A model generated the notes under the pieces. That model ran no database searches. It saw only the letters and a list, made by a program, of their open reading frames with translations, and was not told the DNA's origin. The position numbers and the translations under genes were made by a program. From WRGT01 sp964450405 (GTDB taxonomy: Bacteria; Spirochaetota; UBA4802; UBA5550), in assembly GCA_964450405.1 (NCBI GenBank), contig CAYVCQ010000001.1:124001-188000 (forward strand): 64,000 bases of DNA, given 5' to 3'. Shown piece by piece: positions 34,055-42,330 of this stretch. Within the stretch, counting starts at the first letter, position 1. Each line of letters begins with the position of its first letter.

Positions 34055-36280
34055 CTAACTGCACATATCGTCGGGGGATTCAAAGAGAACTTTATACACT
34101 GCATTTGATAATTCGGACATTGTGTACGGTTTCTGAATAAAACAGTTGATCCCCATTTCTATACATTCCAGAACTCTTTTATCCTGTTTGTATCCCGATG
34201 CCATAATAACTTTCACTTCCGGATTTATTTTTTTTAACTCAATATATGTATCCCGTCCATTGATCACAGGCATCGCCATATCAATCAGTATCAGAGATAT
34301 ATCCTCCGGATTCTGCTGATAAATCTCAAGCCCATTTAAACCATTGTCCACGGCAATAACAGAGTAACCGCTCTCCTTCAAAATCTCCTCTGCAGTTTTT
34401 CTAATAATATCTTCATCGTCAATAATCAGAATTTTACCGTGCCCTTTCATAATCATATCTTCTCTTACTGCAGATATGTTTTCGCTCTTTCCGCTTAAAG
34501 GAAAAAAAAGATTAAAGCTGGTTCCGACATCCGGTTCTGAAAATACATCGATAAATCCATTATGACTATGAACAATATTGTAAACCATAGATAGTCCAAG
34601 TCCGGTTCCTTTCGTCTTATCTTTCGTTGTAAAAAACGGATCAAAAATTCTAGCAACTGTCTTCTGATCCATACCTATACCTGAATCGCTGATGATAATC
34701 TGTGTGTAGACGCTTTCCTTCGCATCCGGATGCTGATTAATAAAATGTTTATCCACATCAATTACTTTAATATCTACAGAAAGTTTTCCTCCATACTGCT
34801 CCTTCTCTCCCCGCATGATTGTCATTGCATGCTCTGCATTGATGCATATATTCAGCAGCAGCTGTTCAATCTGAGTCGGGTCAGCCTCAATCAGAACAGG
34901 ATTAGAATAGGGATTATAGATAATTTCAATACTTTTGTCAAAGGAGTTTCTGCAAAGCACTATGACATTACCGATTGATTCATTGATATCAACAGCTACA
35001 GGATTGTAATCATTTTTGCGGGAGAGAGACATCAATTGCTTCACAACATTCGCGGCACGGTTTGCTGTTGATTCAATAATATTTACTTTATTAAGAATTT
35101 CCTCTTCAGATAATTGCTTTCCCTTTGAAATGGAATACTTCAAAACTGAAACAGTCCCGATGATTCCGCCCAGAATATTATTGAAATCATGGGCAATCCC
35201 GCCGGTCATGCTGCCGATAACCTCCATCTTCTGCATCTGTATAAGCTGTGCGTCTTTAATCTCCAGATCAGTGATATCATCGATACGGATAACGGCACCG
35301 GTTATCTCACTTCCAGATAGAGGATATACCGATAGATTCTTAATTGCATCGGGAAATGTGCTGAACCTGATACGGTATAACTGCTCATGGCTGCCGGAGA
35401 TAAGCACACTTTCGATCTGTGAGCGGTATTCATTAAAATGATTACTTGAAGCCCACAGGTTTTTGTCCAGAATATCAATTCTCGAAATTCCAGTAAACTT
35501 TTCGGCGCCATTATTCCACTGAGTCACCAGACCGTTCTTATCAATTGAAATTAAAACTGAAGGCATCGATTCAAAAATATTGTTAATCAGATTCTGGCTG
35601 CTTCGTAACCTCTCGGTCATATCATTAAAATTTAAAGATAGTTTGCCGATTTCATCCTGCGCCATAATGTTCATCCGGTGAGAGAGATCACCCATGGCGA
35701 CAATGTTAACAGATTCAAGAAGATTGTTAAGCGGCCTGTTGACAATCTGTCTTATAAGAAAAGTAATTGTATAAGCCGTCGCAATCAGCGATGCTGCAAG
35801 CACAAGAATTAAAACCAGGGCAACCTTCTGGATACGTTCATAGGTGTTATCAAGAGAAAGTCCAACCTTTGCATATCCGATAATATTTCCATACTTTCCG
35901 TAAATAACATTCTGTTTGTAATAAATATTATCCGATTTTTTCACATCTTTTTTTTCGACAGAAGTTACTTTGAAATATTCAGTATCATAAATTTCAGCAA
36001 TAACAACTCCTTCGGTTTTAAGCATCTCCTGTGAACTGTTTTCCAGCGCATAGTAATCTGTCCATTCAAGAGGAAGACTGTTTATCTTCGCAAAGAGTGA
36101 CGCCAGATCGTTAACTCTCCCTTCAGCATTTTTAATCATTGTACTTGTAAAATAACTCAGAAGAAAATATCCGGTGATTCCAAATAGAATGATCAACAAC
36201 GTAAGAATCCCCGCACTTGTTTTTGCGGAGAGGCTTAGCGTATTCCATCTGCCGGATATTTCTGCTTTTATCTTATTCAT
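34055..36280 (-). CDS. Hybrid sensor histidine kinase (TM-HAMP-PAS-HisKA-HATPase-REC)
   Basis: 741 aa. TM1 about 23-44, a periplasmic domain 45-150, TM2 about 153-176, HAMP to about 230, a PAS domain about 230-340. HisKA has His364 in GGIAHDFNN. HATPase shows N-box NICINAEHAM, DSGIGMD and TKGTGLGLSMV. The C-terminal REC domain has Asp667 (LIDMAMP). There is no output domain, so the signal must pass to another protein. It overlaps the upstream BMP lipoprotein gene by 8 bases, which suggests that lipoprotein is its periplasmic ligand sensor. Its kinase-receiver half is clearly paralogous to the one at 44258-47218. Confidence 0.92.
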   Translation of the reverse strand: MNKIKAEISGRWNTLSLSAKTSAGILTLLIILFGITGYFLLSYFTSTMIKNAEGRVNDLASLFAKINSLPLEWTDYYALENSSQEMLKTEGVVIAEIYDTEYFKVTSVEKKDVKKSDNIYYKQNVIYGKYGNIIGYAKVGLSLDNTYERIQKVALVLILVLAASLIATAYTITFLIRQIVNRPLNNLLESVNIVAMGDLSHRMNIMAQDEIGKLSLNFNDMTERLRSSQNLINNIFESMPSVLISIDKNGLVTQWNNGAEKFTGISRIDILDKNLWASSNHFNEYRSQIESVLISGSHEQLYRIRFSTFPDAIKNLSVYPLSGSEITGAVIRIDDITDLEIKDAQLIQMQKMEVIGSMTGGIAHDFNNILGGIIGTVSVLKYSISKGKQLSEEEILNKVNIIESTANRAANVVKQLMSLSRKNDYNPVAVDINESIGNVIVLCRNSFDKSIEIIYNPYSNPVLIEADPTQIEQLLLNICINAEHAMTIMRGEKEQYGGKLSVDIKVIDVDKHFINQHPDAKESVYTQIIISDSGIGMDQKTVARIFDPFFTTKDKTKGTGLGLSMVYNIVHSHNGFIDVFSEPDVGTSFNLFFPLSGKSENISAVREDMIMKGHGKILIIDDEDIIRKTAEEILKESGYSVIAVDNGLNGLEIYQQNPEDISLILIDMAMPVINGRDTYIELKKINPEVKVIMASGYKQDKRVLECIEMGINCFIQKPYTMSELSNAVYKVLFESPDDMCS

Positions 36281-37328
36281 TTTTATATACAGTGGGAACT
36301 ATAATTTTCCCGCTTATTATATCCGCTTTGATCTTTTCAATTTTTTCAAGTTCTCCCCTTGTAAACTGCTGCTTTGTGAAATTCATCGGGGATAATCCAA
36401 CAGCACCATCTTTCAGACCCAGGCGGTAATTTTTATTCTTGAATCGGTTGTTTATAATCTCTCCTATCATAAAGACCATCCCTGAATCGATATTCTTCAT
36501 CATGGATGTGAGAATTATCCCCTGCTCAAGATAATCCTGGTCACAATCAACTCCGATAACTCTTTTATTAAGAATCTTTGCAGCCTGAAATATTCCCATA
36601 TTTGAACCGGCCGCAACTCCGAATATTATATCTACATTACCCTTTGTATACATTTCAGTTGCCAGATTTTTTGCACCCTTTGGGTTAAGCCACGGGTTCT
36701 GATCTTTATCATATTCATCAAGAAAACTTACTTTAACACTGGAGTTTTTATTTACAGAATTTACTCCTGCTTTATATCCTATAATAAAATCCCTTATGAC
36801 CTCCAGATTGCTTCCGCAGATCAATCCGGTTTTTCCGCTGCGGCTCATCATAGCTGCAAGAGCGCCAGCAAGATAGGATCCTTCATTCTGCTTAAATGTT
36901 ACTGATGCAATGTTGTCCGGCATCGGGGAAAGTGTAACCGGATTATCGATTAGTATAAATTTTATCGATGGATTCTTAAGTACAATGTCTTTCACTTTAT
37001 CGATAGTTAATGTGGAACTATAAAAAATCACATTGCACTTTTCATCGACAAGCTCCTGTAATAGCGGAGTAACGACATCATTCGAAACCGGAATTCTATA
37101 TACTGTTTCTATGTTATATAATTTTCTTAGAAGTACGATCCCTTTGTACTGTATATCATTATAAGCTTTATCTCCAAATCCGCCCTGACCTACAACCAGA
37201 CCGACCTTAATTGCGTGTGCAGCATTTTTACTATCTGAAGAAGAGCTGCTGCCGGAGTCCTTTCCACATGAAATAACCATAGAAATAAGAATAAAACAGG
37301 CAAATATCCTTAATATAATATTCCTCAT
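36273..37328 (-). CDS. BMP/PnrA-family substrate-binding lipoprotein
   Basis: 351 aa from ATG 37328 (GGTGGGG upstream); a GTG nine bases earlier is in frame. Lipobox Cys in SMVISCGKD makes it a lipoprotein. The BMP family start is clear (VGLVVGQGGFGDKAYNDIQYKG), with IIFGVAAGSNMGIFQAAK and RVIGVDCDQD later. Relatives bind purine nucleosides (PnrA/TmpC). Normally an ABC permease and ATPase follow; here the hybrid kinase gene overlaps instead. The ligand is probably a nucleoside, by family only. Confidence 0.87.
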   Translation of the reverse strand: MRNIILRIFACFILISMVISCGKDSGSSSSSDSKNAAHAIKVGLVVGQGGFGDKAYNDIQYKGIVLLRKLYNIETVYRIPVSNDVVTPLLQELVDEKCNVIFYSSTLTIDKVKDIVLKNPSIKFILIDNPVTLSPMPDNIASVTFKQNEGSYLAGALAAMMSRSGKTGLICGSNLEVIRDFIIGYKAGVNSVNKNSSVKVSFLDEYDKDQNPWLNPKGAKNLATEMYTKGNVDIIFGVAAGSNMGIFQAAKILNKRVIGVDCDQDYLEQGIILTSMMKNIDSGMVFMIGEIINNRFKNKNYRLGLKDGAVGLSPMNFTKQQFTRGELEKIEKIKADIISGKIIVPTVYKNE

Positions 37329-37585
37329 AAACCCCACCCTTTCTTAGTATAAATTATACTGATCATGTAAGTAAATACTCATAAACCGGTGGTAAAGTTT
37401 CTTTCCACGCGCCTATGACGCAGAGAAAGCCATAATTACCTGCTGGTTTAAGCAGATGCTTATATTATCAGTATAATTTAAAAAGAGGTAAAAATCAATG
37501 CCGGATTCATGAAAAAGTGCAGATTTTCTAAAGTGATTTACATTAGAAAAAACCATCACTACGTGAATAAAATAGTATCCTGAAG

Positions 37586-37612
37586 AGCCCCCGCACCCCC
37601 GGAGGGGGCAAG
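37586..37612. repeat. Family B-type C/G-rich hairpin, copy 3
   Basis: CCCCCGCACCCCCGGAGGGG is the single-arm version of family B. It sits 127 bases beyond the end of the dpp operon in the 412-base gap before the BMP gene. Nothing else was recognised there. Confidence 0.6.
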
Positions 37613-37740
37613 GAAATATTTGTGAAAGCTTATTTTGTTAATGAATGTATTGAAGAATGTTATAATCAATTCCTATTCCTGCGGGTCAGGATGGGTTGAA
37701 TCAATCTTTAGCCGGAATATATTCGAAGTAGAATTTTATA

Positions 37741-38712
37741 CTATTCTCCTTTCTCATGCAGCCAGCAGGCTACTTTATGACCATTAGAAATTTCTTTAAG
37801 CTCCGGGTATTCAGCTAGACACTTGTCCATTACATTCGGACACCTGGGGTGAAAATGACATCCCGATGGAGGATTTATCGGAGAGGGGACATCGCCCATT
37901 ACAATTTTCTTTTCTCTCCGGTTTCTTGGATTCATCTCGGGAAAAGCTTCGAAGAGAGCCTTTGTATATGGATGAAGACGATTAGATATAAGTTCGCTTT
38001 TTGGCGCAATCTCCACTATCCGTCCAAGATACATTACGATGATTCTATCCGAGATAAGTTCAACCACTGCAAGATCGTGTGCTATAAAGATATATGTAAA
38101 TTTATACTTTGCCTGAAGATCCATCAGAAGATTTAATATCTGAGCCTGTACCGAAACATCAAGGGCCGATACCGCCTCGTCACATACAATGAATTCCGGA
38201 TGAAGGGAGAATGCTCTGGCGATACCGATTCTCTGTCTCTGTCCGCCGGAAAACTGGTGCGGATATCTTTTTTTATAGTTTACATCAAGTCCAACTTCGG
38301 TCATGAGCCGGTCCACTTCACTATTGCGTTTTTCCGAAGTGCCTATTTTATGTATACGCATAGGTTGTGTCAGAATATATGATATTTTTTTTCTCGGATT
38401 GAGAGATGAAAACGGATCCTGAAATATCATCTGCATCTTCTTTCGATATTCCTTCAGCGCCTTATCAGGTAGAGATGAGATATCAACACCATCATAGATA
38501 ACTTCACCTCCGCTCTTTTTGTGAAGACTGAGTATGGTCTTCCCGAGAGTTGACTTCCCGCATCCCGATTCACCGACAATACCGAGGGTTTCGCCTTTAT
38601 ACACATCGAAGGTAACTCCGTCCACAGCCTTCAGAATCTGCGGAGCTCCACCCTTCTCTTTTTTTATTTCAAAATGTTTTTTCAGATTTTTTACTTCAAG
38701 TATCTTTTCCAT
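37741..38712 (-). CDS. dppF: Peptide ABC transporter ATP-binding protein DppF/OppF
   Basis: 323 aa. Walker A GESGCGKST, signature LSGGQRQR, Walker B FIVCDEAVSALD. The C-terminal oligopeptide-ATPase extension has Cys residues (CHFHPRCP, then CLAEYP and CWLH) that bind an iron-sulfur cluster in many DppD/F proteins. It energises peptide import with DppD. Last gene of the operon; AAAGGAAC precedes the ATG. Gap of 248 bases to dppD contains a family A repeat. Dpp, Opp or another nickel/peptide specificity is not separable by sequence; the dpp symbols are by analogy. Confidence 0.88.
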   Translation of the reverse strand: MEKILEVKNLKKHFEIKKEKGGAPQILKAVDGVTFDVYKGETLGIVGESGCGKSTLGKTILSLHKKSGGEVIYDGVDISSLPDKALKEYRKKMQMIFQDPFSSLNPRKKISYILTQPMRIHKIGTSEKRNSEVDRLMTEVGLDVNYKKRYPHQFSGGQRQRIGIARAFSLHPEFIVCDEAVSALDVSVQAQILNLLMDLQAKYKFTYIFIAHDLAVVELISDRIIVMYLGRIVEIAPKSELISNRLHPYTKALFEAFPEMNPRNRREKKIVMGDVPSPINPPSGCHFHPRCPNVMDKCLAEYPELKEISNGHKVACWLHEKGE

Positions 38713-38820
38713 TGTTGTTCCTTTTACATTGTAATCGAGTACGTCCGGTCTTACATTCCTACTCTCAGTTCTATTTCACTATTACAGTTTCTTTTCGTTT
38801 TCACGATGAATTCAGTTTCT

Positions 38821-38929
38821 GTCATGCCGGTTTCTCGAAGAGAATACCGGCATCTCATAGTACAAGTATAAAATTCAGCGTATGAGATTCCGGTTTTTAC
38901 AAGCCCGGAAGATGTAAAACCGGAATGAC
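38821..38929. repeat. Dispersed palindromic repeat, family A copy 4 (inside the dpp operon)
   Basis: Starts GTCATGCCGG, a one-base variant, and ends ACCGGAATGAC. The centre reads GAATACCGGCATCTC. It lies between dppD and dppF. Confidence 0.8.
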
Positions 38930-38960
38930 ATTACTGATCCTGCTGTTATTATAAAATACT

Positions 38961-39953
38961 CTAAAACTTAATTTCACCGGCAAAATGACACCAGACTGCG
39001 TGATCGTTGCCGAAATCTTTCATAACTGGAAATTCCTTTTTGCAGATATCCTTTGCGAATTTACATCTGCTTTCAAATGGACACCCGTTACCCAGATTCA
39101 GGAGACTCGGCACATTCCCTTCTATTGCCTCAAGTCTTCCGGAATGTTTATACTTTTCGTTTGAGGGCATTGAGTTAAGAAGACCGACTGTATATGGATG
39201 CATGGGCTTTTCGAAAATAGTATAGACATCACCAGTCTCGACCTTTCTTCCGGCGTACATAACCGCAACACGATTTGCCATCTCTGCGACAACACCCATA
39301 TCGTGAGTGATGAGCAGAAGTGACATCCTGATCTTTTTCTGAAGTTCCTTCATAAGATCGAGAATCTGTGCCTGGATTGTAACATCAAGTGCGGTAGTGG
39401 GTTCATCGGCAATCATAAGTCCGGGATTCGGTGATGAAAGAGCCATTGCAATCATGACTCTCTGCCTCATTCCTCCGGATAACTGATGAGGATAAGACTT
39501 TACTCTTTTCTCCGGAGCCGGGATTTTTACAAGATCAAGCATCTCCACAGCTTTTTTTATAGCTTCCTTTTTTTTATATCCGTAATGTGTAATAAAAACC
39601 TCGGCAATCTGATCTCCTATTTTAAATACAGGATTCAGCGAAGACATCGGCTCCTGGAAAATCATTGAGATTCTGTCACCGCGGATTTTCTGCATCTCCT
39701 TATCAGTCAGTTTAAGAAGATCTCTCCCCTGTAGAATAATTTCACCCGAATCTATTTTTCCGGGAGGCTCAGGAATCAGTCTTAAGATTGACGCGGCGGT
39801 TACTGACTTTCCGCACCCCGACTCACCGACAAGTGCAAGAGTCTCACCTTCGTTTATCCAGAGATCAAGATCCCGTACTGCCTTTACCACACCTCTCTGA
39901 GTATAGAAAGAAACATTTAAACCCTTTATATCAAGTAACTTTTTATTTTCCAT
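38961..39953 (-). CDS. dppD: Peptide ABC transporter ATP-binding protein DppD/OppD
   Basis: 330 aa. Walker A GESGCGKSV, signature LSGGMRQRV, Walker B LMIADEPTTALD, followed by the H-loop LLITHD. The C-terminal cysteines (CPFESRCKFA, DICKKEFP, then WCHF) match the oligopeptide-ATPase extension. GGGGGAATGT precedes the ATG. The stop-to-start gap to dppC is 14 bases, the only tight junction in this operon. Dimer partner is DppF. Confidence 0.88.
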   Translation of the reverse strand: MENKKLLDIKGLNVSFYTQRGVVKAVRDLDLWINEGETLALVGESGCGKSVTAASILRLIPEPPGKIDSGEIILQGRDLLKLTDKEMQKIRGDRISMIFQEPMSSLNPVFKIGDQIAEVFITHYGYKKKEAIKKAVEMLDLVKIPAPEKRVKSYPHQLSGGMRQRVMIAMALSSPNPGLMIADEPTTALDVTIQAQILDLMKELQKKIRMSLLLITHDMGVVAEMANRVAVMYAGRKVETGDVYTIFEKPMHPYTVGLLNSMPSNEKYKHSGRLEAIEGNVPSLLNLGNGCPFESRCKFAKDICKKEFPVMKDFGNDHAVWCHFAGEIKF

Positions 39954-39967
39954 TTTACATTCCCCCG

Positions 39968-40864
39968 TCAGTCCTTTAATCTCGGATCAAGAACATCTCT
40001 GATTCCGTCACCCAGAAGATTAAAACCGAGCACTGCGAGAAGAATGGCAATACCGGGAAACGTAACAATCCACCACGCATTGGAGATAAACTCTCTCGAT
40101 GAAGCAATCATAAGACCCCACTCCGGAGTAGGAGGCTGTGCTCCAAGTCCAAGGAAAGAAAGTGCAGCTGATTCAATTATTGCACCACCAATTCCAAGAG
40201 TTGCCTGAACTATAATCGGAGCCAGACAATTTGGAAGAATAGACATAAATATAAGCTCAGAGTTACTGACACCAAGTGACCGTTCAGCCTCCACATATTC
40301 AGCAGATTTTTCAGCCAGAACAGATGCCCTCATAACCCGGGCATACTGCGGCAGCCTTGCAATACCAATTGCTATCATTGCATTTAAAAGTGTGGGACCA
40401 AGAAGCGCCACAATAACTATTGTTAAAAGTATATAGGGGAACGCCAGCATAATGTCAATTACACCCATCGCCAGCCTGTCGAACCAACCTCCGTAAAATC
40501 CCGAGATCAGCCCGATAAGTGACCCGAAAATCAGCGAAATAGCTACGGAGAAGAATCCGATTACAATTGAAATCCGTGCACCGTAGATTATTCTCGAAAG
40601 AAGATCTCTTCCGAAATCATCAGTCCCCAGAATGTGGCCTCCGGAAAAAGGAGCCAGTTTACGGATATCAATATTCTGAGTAAGAGGATCAAAGGGAGAA
40701 ATAAGCGGTGCAAAGATTGCCATGAGGATAAAAAAAACAATCATATAAAGCCCGAACATTGCCGCCCTGTTTTTCTTCAGAGAGATCCAGTTTTCATACC
40801 ATATTGAATCCACGGCTCCTGAATCATCTATTGTAAATAATATTTTCTTTAAACTGAAATTCAT
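39968..40864 (-). CDS. dppC: Peptide ABC transporter permease DppC/OppC
   Basis: 298 aa, N-terminal OppC_N segment (RAAMFGLYMIVFFILMAIFAP), GTDDFGRDLLSRIIYG, and the permease EAA loop EAERSLGVSNSELIFMSILPN. Six membrane segments. It forms the inner-membrane channel with DppB. AAGG precedes the ATG. A pair of family B arms separates it from dppB. Confidence 0.9.
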   Translation of the reverse strand: MNFSLKKILFTIDDSGAVDSIWYENWISLKKNRAAMFGLYMIVFFILMAIFAPLISPFDPLTQNIDIRKLAPFSGGHILGTDDFGRDLLSRIIYGARISIVIGFFSVAISLIFGSLIGLISGFYGGWFDRLAMGVIDIMLAFPYILLTIVIVALLGPTLLNAMIAIGIARLPQYARVMRASVLAEKSAEYVEAERSLGVSNSELIFMSILPNCLAPIIVQATLGIGGAIIESAALSFLGLGAQPPTPEWGLMIASSREFISNAWWIVTFPGIAILLAVLGFNLLGDGIRDVLDPRLKD

Positions 40865-40941
40865 TTTGTATAACCTTATTATCTAAATTCAAAACTACAT
40901 CAAATGGACAATCGTTAAATCTGATTAGAATAATCATCTAC

Positions 40942-41040
40942 TGCCCGCCCCAACACCCCGGATGGGGACTTTTAATTCCTGCAACAAATAAACGTTCACT
41001 ATTTTTCGTCTTACGCCCCCTCCGGGGGTTGGGGGGCTTA
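40942..41040. repeat. Palindromic repeat, family B copy 4 (inside the dpp operon)
   Basis: CCCCAACACCCCGGATGGGG and CCCCCTCCGGGGGTTGGGGG face each other about 50 bases apart, between dppB and dppC. Confidence 0.7.
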
Positions 41041-41055
41041 GCTGAAATTATTTAT

Positions 41056-42072
41056 CTACTCTGTCCTGATCTTCGGATTGATTACCGAATACAATAAATC
41101 GACAAACAAATTAATCAGCACAAAGCAGACTGATATTACAATAATCCCACCCTGCACCGCGGGAAAATCTCTCGCCTCAATAGCATGATAGAGCCACTTC
41201 CCGATTCCCGGCCAGGAAAATATTGTTTCAGTCAGTATCGCTCCTGAGAGCAGCATACCGAACTGCAGCCCGATTACTGTAATTACAGGGAGAAGCGCAT
41301 TGCGCAGTGCATATTTAAAAATGACCTTCCGCTCCGGCATACCCGTTGCACGTGCTGTTTTGATGTAATCCTGCTTAAGAACTTCAAGCATTGAACTTCT
41401 GGTGATCCGCGCGATAATTGCCAGAGGGATTGTACCAAGCGTCACCGCGGGGAGGATTATATGCGTGATTGCCGACCCCAGCACCTTTGGGTCACCGGTC
41501 TTAAAGAGATGGATAAACCCGTCTAATATATAAAAATTTGTAATTGGAGTAAAATAATATCTTATATCCATTCTCCCTCCGGTTGGAAGAATATTCAGGT
41601 TTACTGAAAAGATAATAATAAGAACAAGTCCCAGCCAGAACACCGGCATCGATACACCAAAGAGCGCCCCGAACATCGAGGCGTAGTCAACAAAGGAATA
41701 CCTTTTTGTCGCAGAGATTACTCCTACAAAAACTCCGGCTACAATGGCGATAAGCATGGCAACCAGTGTAAGTTCGATTGTCGCAGGGAAACGCGCGGTT
41801 ATCTCATCTATCACCTTCTGTCCCGACTTTATAGATCTGCCGAAATCAAGCTTTACAATACGTTTGAGATAGAGAACATACTGTTCACTCATTGGCTTAT
41901 CAAGTCCCATTTCAGCTTTAAGATTTTCAACTGCCTCTTTATTTGCCCGCTCGCCGAGCATTACCCGCACCGGATCACCGGGAGAGAGCGCCAGCATGAA
42001 GAATACCAGCGTAATAACACCAAAAAGAGTCGGAATAAGAAGACCGAGTCTCTTTAAAATAAACCTGTACAT
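41056..42072 (-). CDS. dppB: Peptide ABC transporter permease DppB/OppB
   Basis: 338 aa with six membrane segments. N-terminus MYRFILKRLGLLIPTLFGVITLVFFML is characteristic. The EAA loop reads YIKTARATGMPERKVIFKYALRNALLP. GDPVRVMLGE lies near residue 32-41. It pairs with DppC. It follows the binding-protein gene after a 258-base gap with a long hairpin and a repeat. Confidence 0.92.
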   Translation of the reverse strand: MYRFILKRLGLLIPTLFGVITLVFFMLALSPGDPVRVMLGERANKEAVENLKAEMGLDKPMSEQYVLYLKRIVKLDFGRSIKSGQKVIDEITARFPATIELTLVAMLIAIVAGVFVGVISATKRYSFVDYASMFGALFGVSMPVFWLGLVLIIIFSVNLNILPTGGRMDIRYYFTPITNFYILDGFIHLFKTGDPKVLGSAITHIILPAVTLGTIPLAIIARITRSSMLEVLKQDYIKTARATGMPERKVIFKYALRNALLPVITVIGLQFGMLLSGAILTETIFSWPGIGKWLYHAIEARDFPAVQGGIIVISVCFVLINLFVDLLYSVINPKIRTE

Positions 42073-42097
42073 TTTAAACTCCAGAGAAATATGTTTT

Positions 42098-42144
42098 TAA
42101 ATGATATATGAGCCCCGCCGATGACGGGGCTCATATATCATTTA
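42098..42144 (-). promoter_or_regulatory. Strong stem-loop between the binding-protein gene and dppB
   Basis: AATGATATATGAGCCCCG (42101-42118, part of a stem of about 20 bp) and CGGGGCTCATATATCATT (42125-42142) are perfect complements with a 7-base loop. There is no T-run on the minus strand, so it may shield the dppA mRNA end or attenuate, rather than terminate fully. Such stem-loops often let a binding protein outnumber its permease. Confidence 0.6.
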
Positions 42145-42186
42145 AAGAAGATTGGACTGTCCCAAAAGTCTGATATTTTCGTATTT

Positions 42187-42289
42187 GTCATTCCGGTTTT
42201 GCATCATCCATTCCTGCAAATACCGGAATCTCCTGATGGAACCATTAGTATGAGATTCCGGCATTTCGTTTCACTACAGCCGGAATGAC
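42187..42289. repeat. Dispersed palindromic repeat, family A copy 5, with outer arms
   Basis: Core starts GTCATTCCGG and ends CCGGAATGAC. Outer flanks GGACTGTCCCAAAAGTCTG (from 42154) and CAGACTTTTAGGTCAGACC (to 42314) are inverted copies of each other with a few mismatches, giving a 161-base element. It lies between the binding-protein gene and dppB. Confidence 0.8.
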
Positions 42290-42330
42290 AGCGAACAGAC
42301 TTTTAGGTCAGACCTATCCCGTAAATATTT

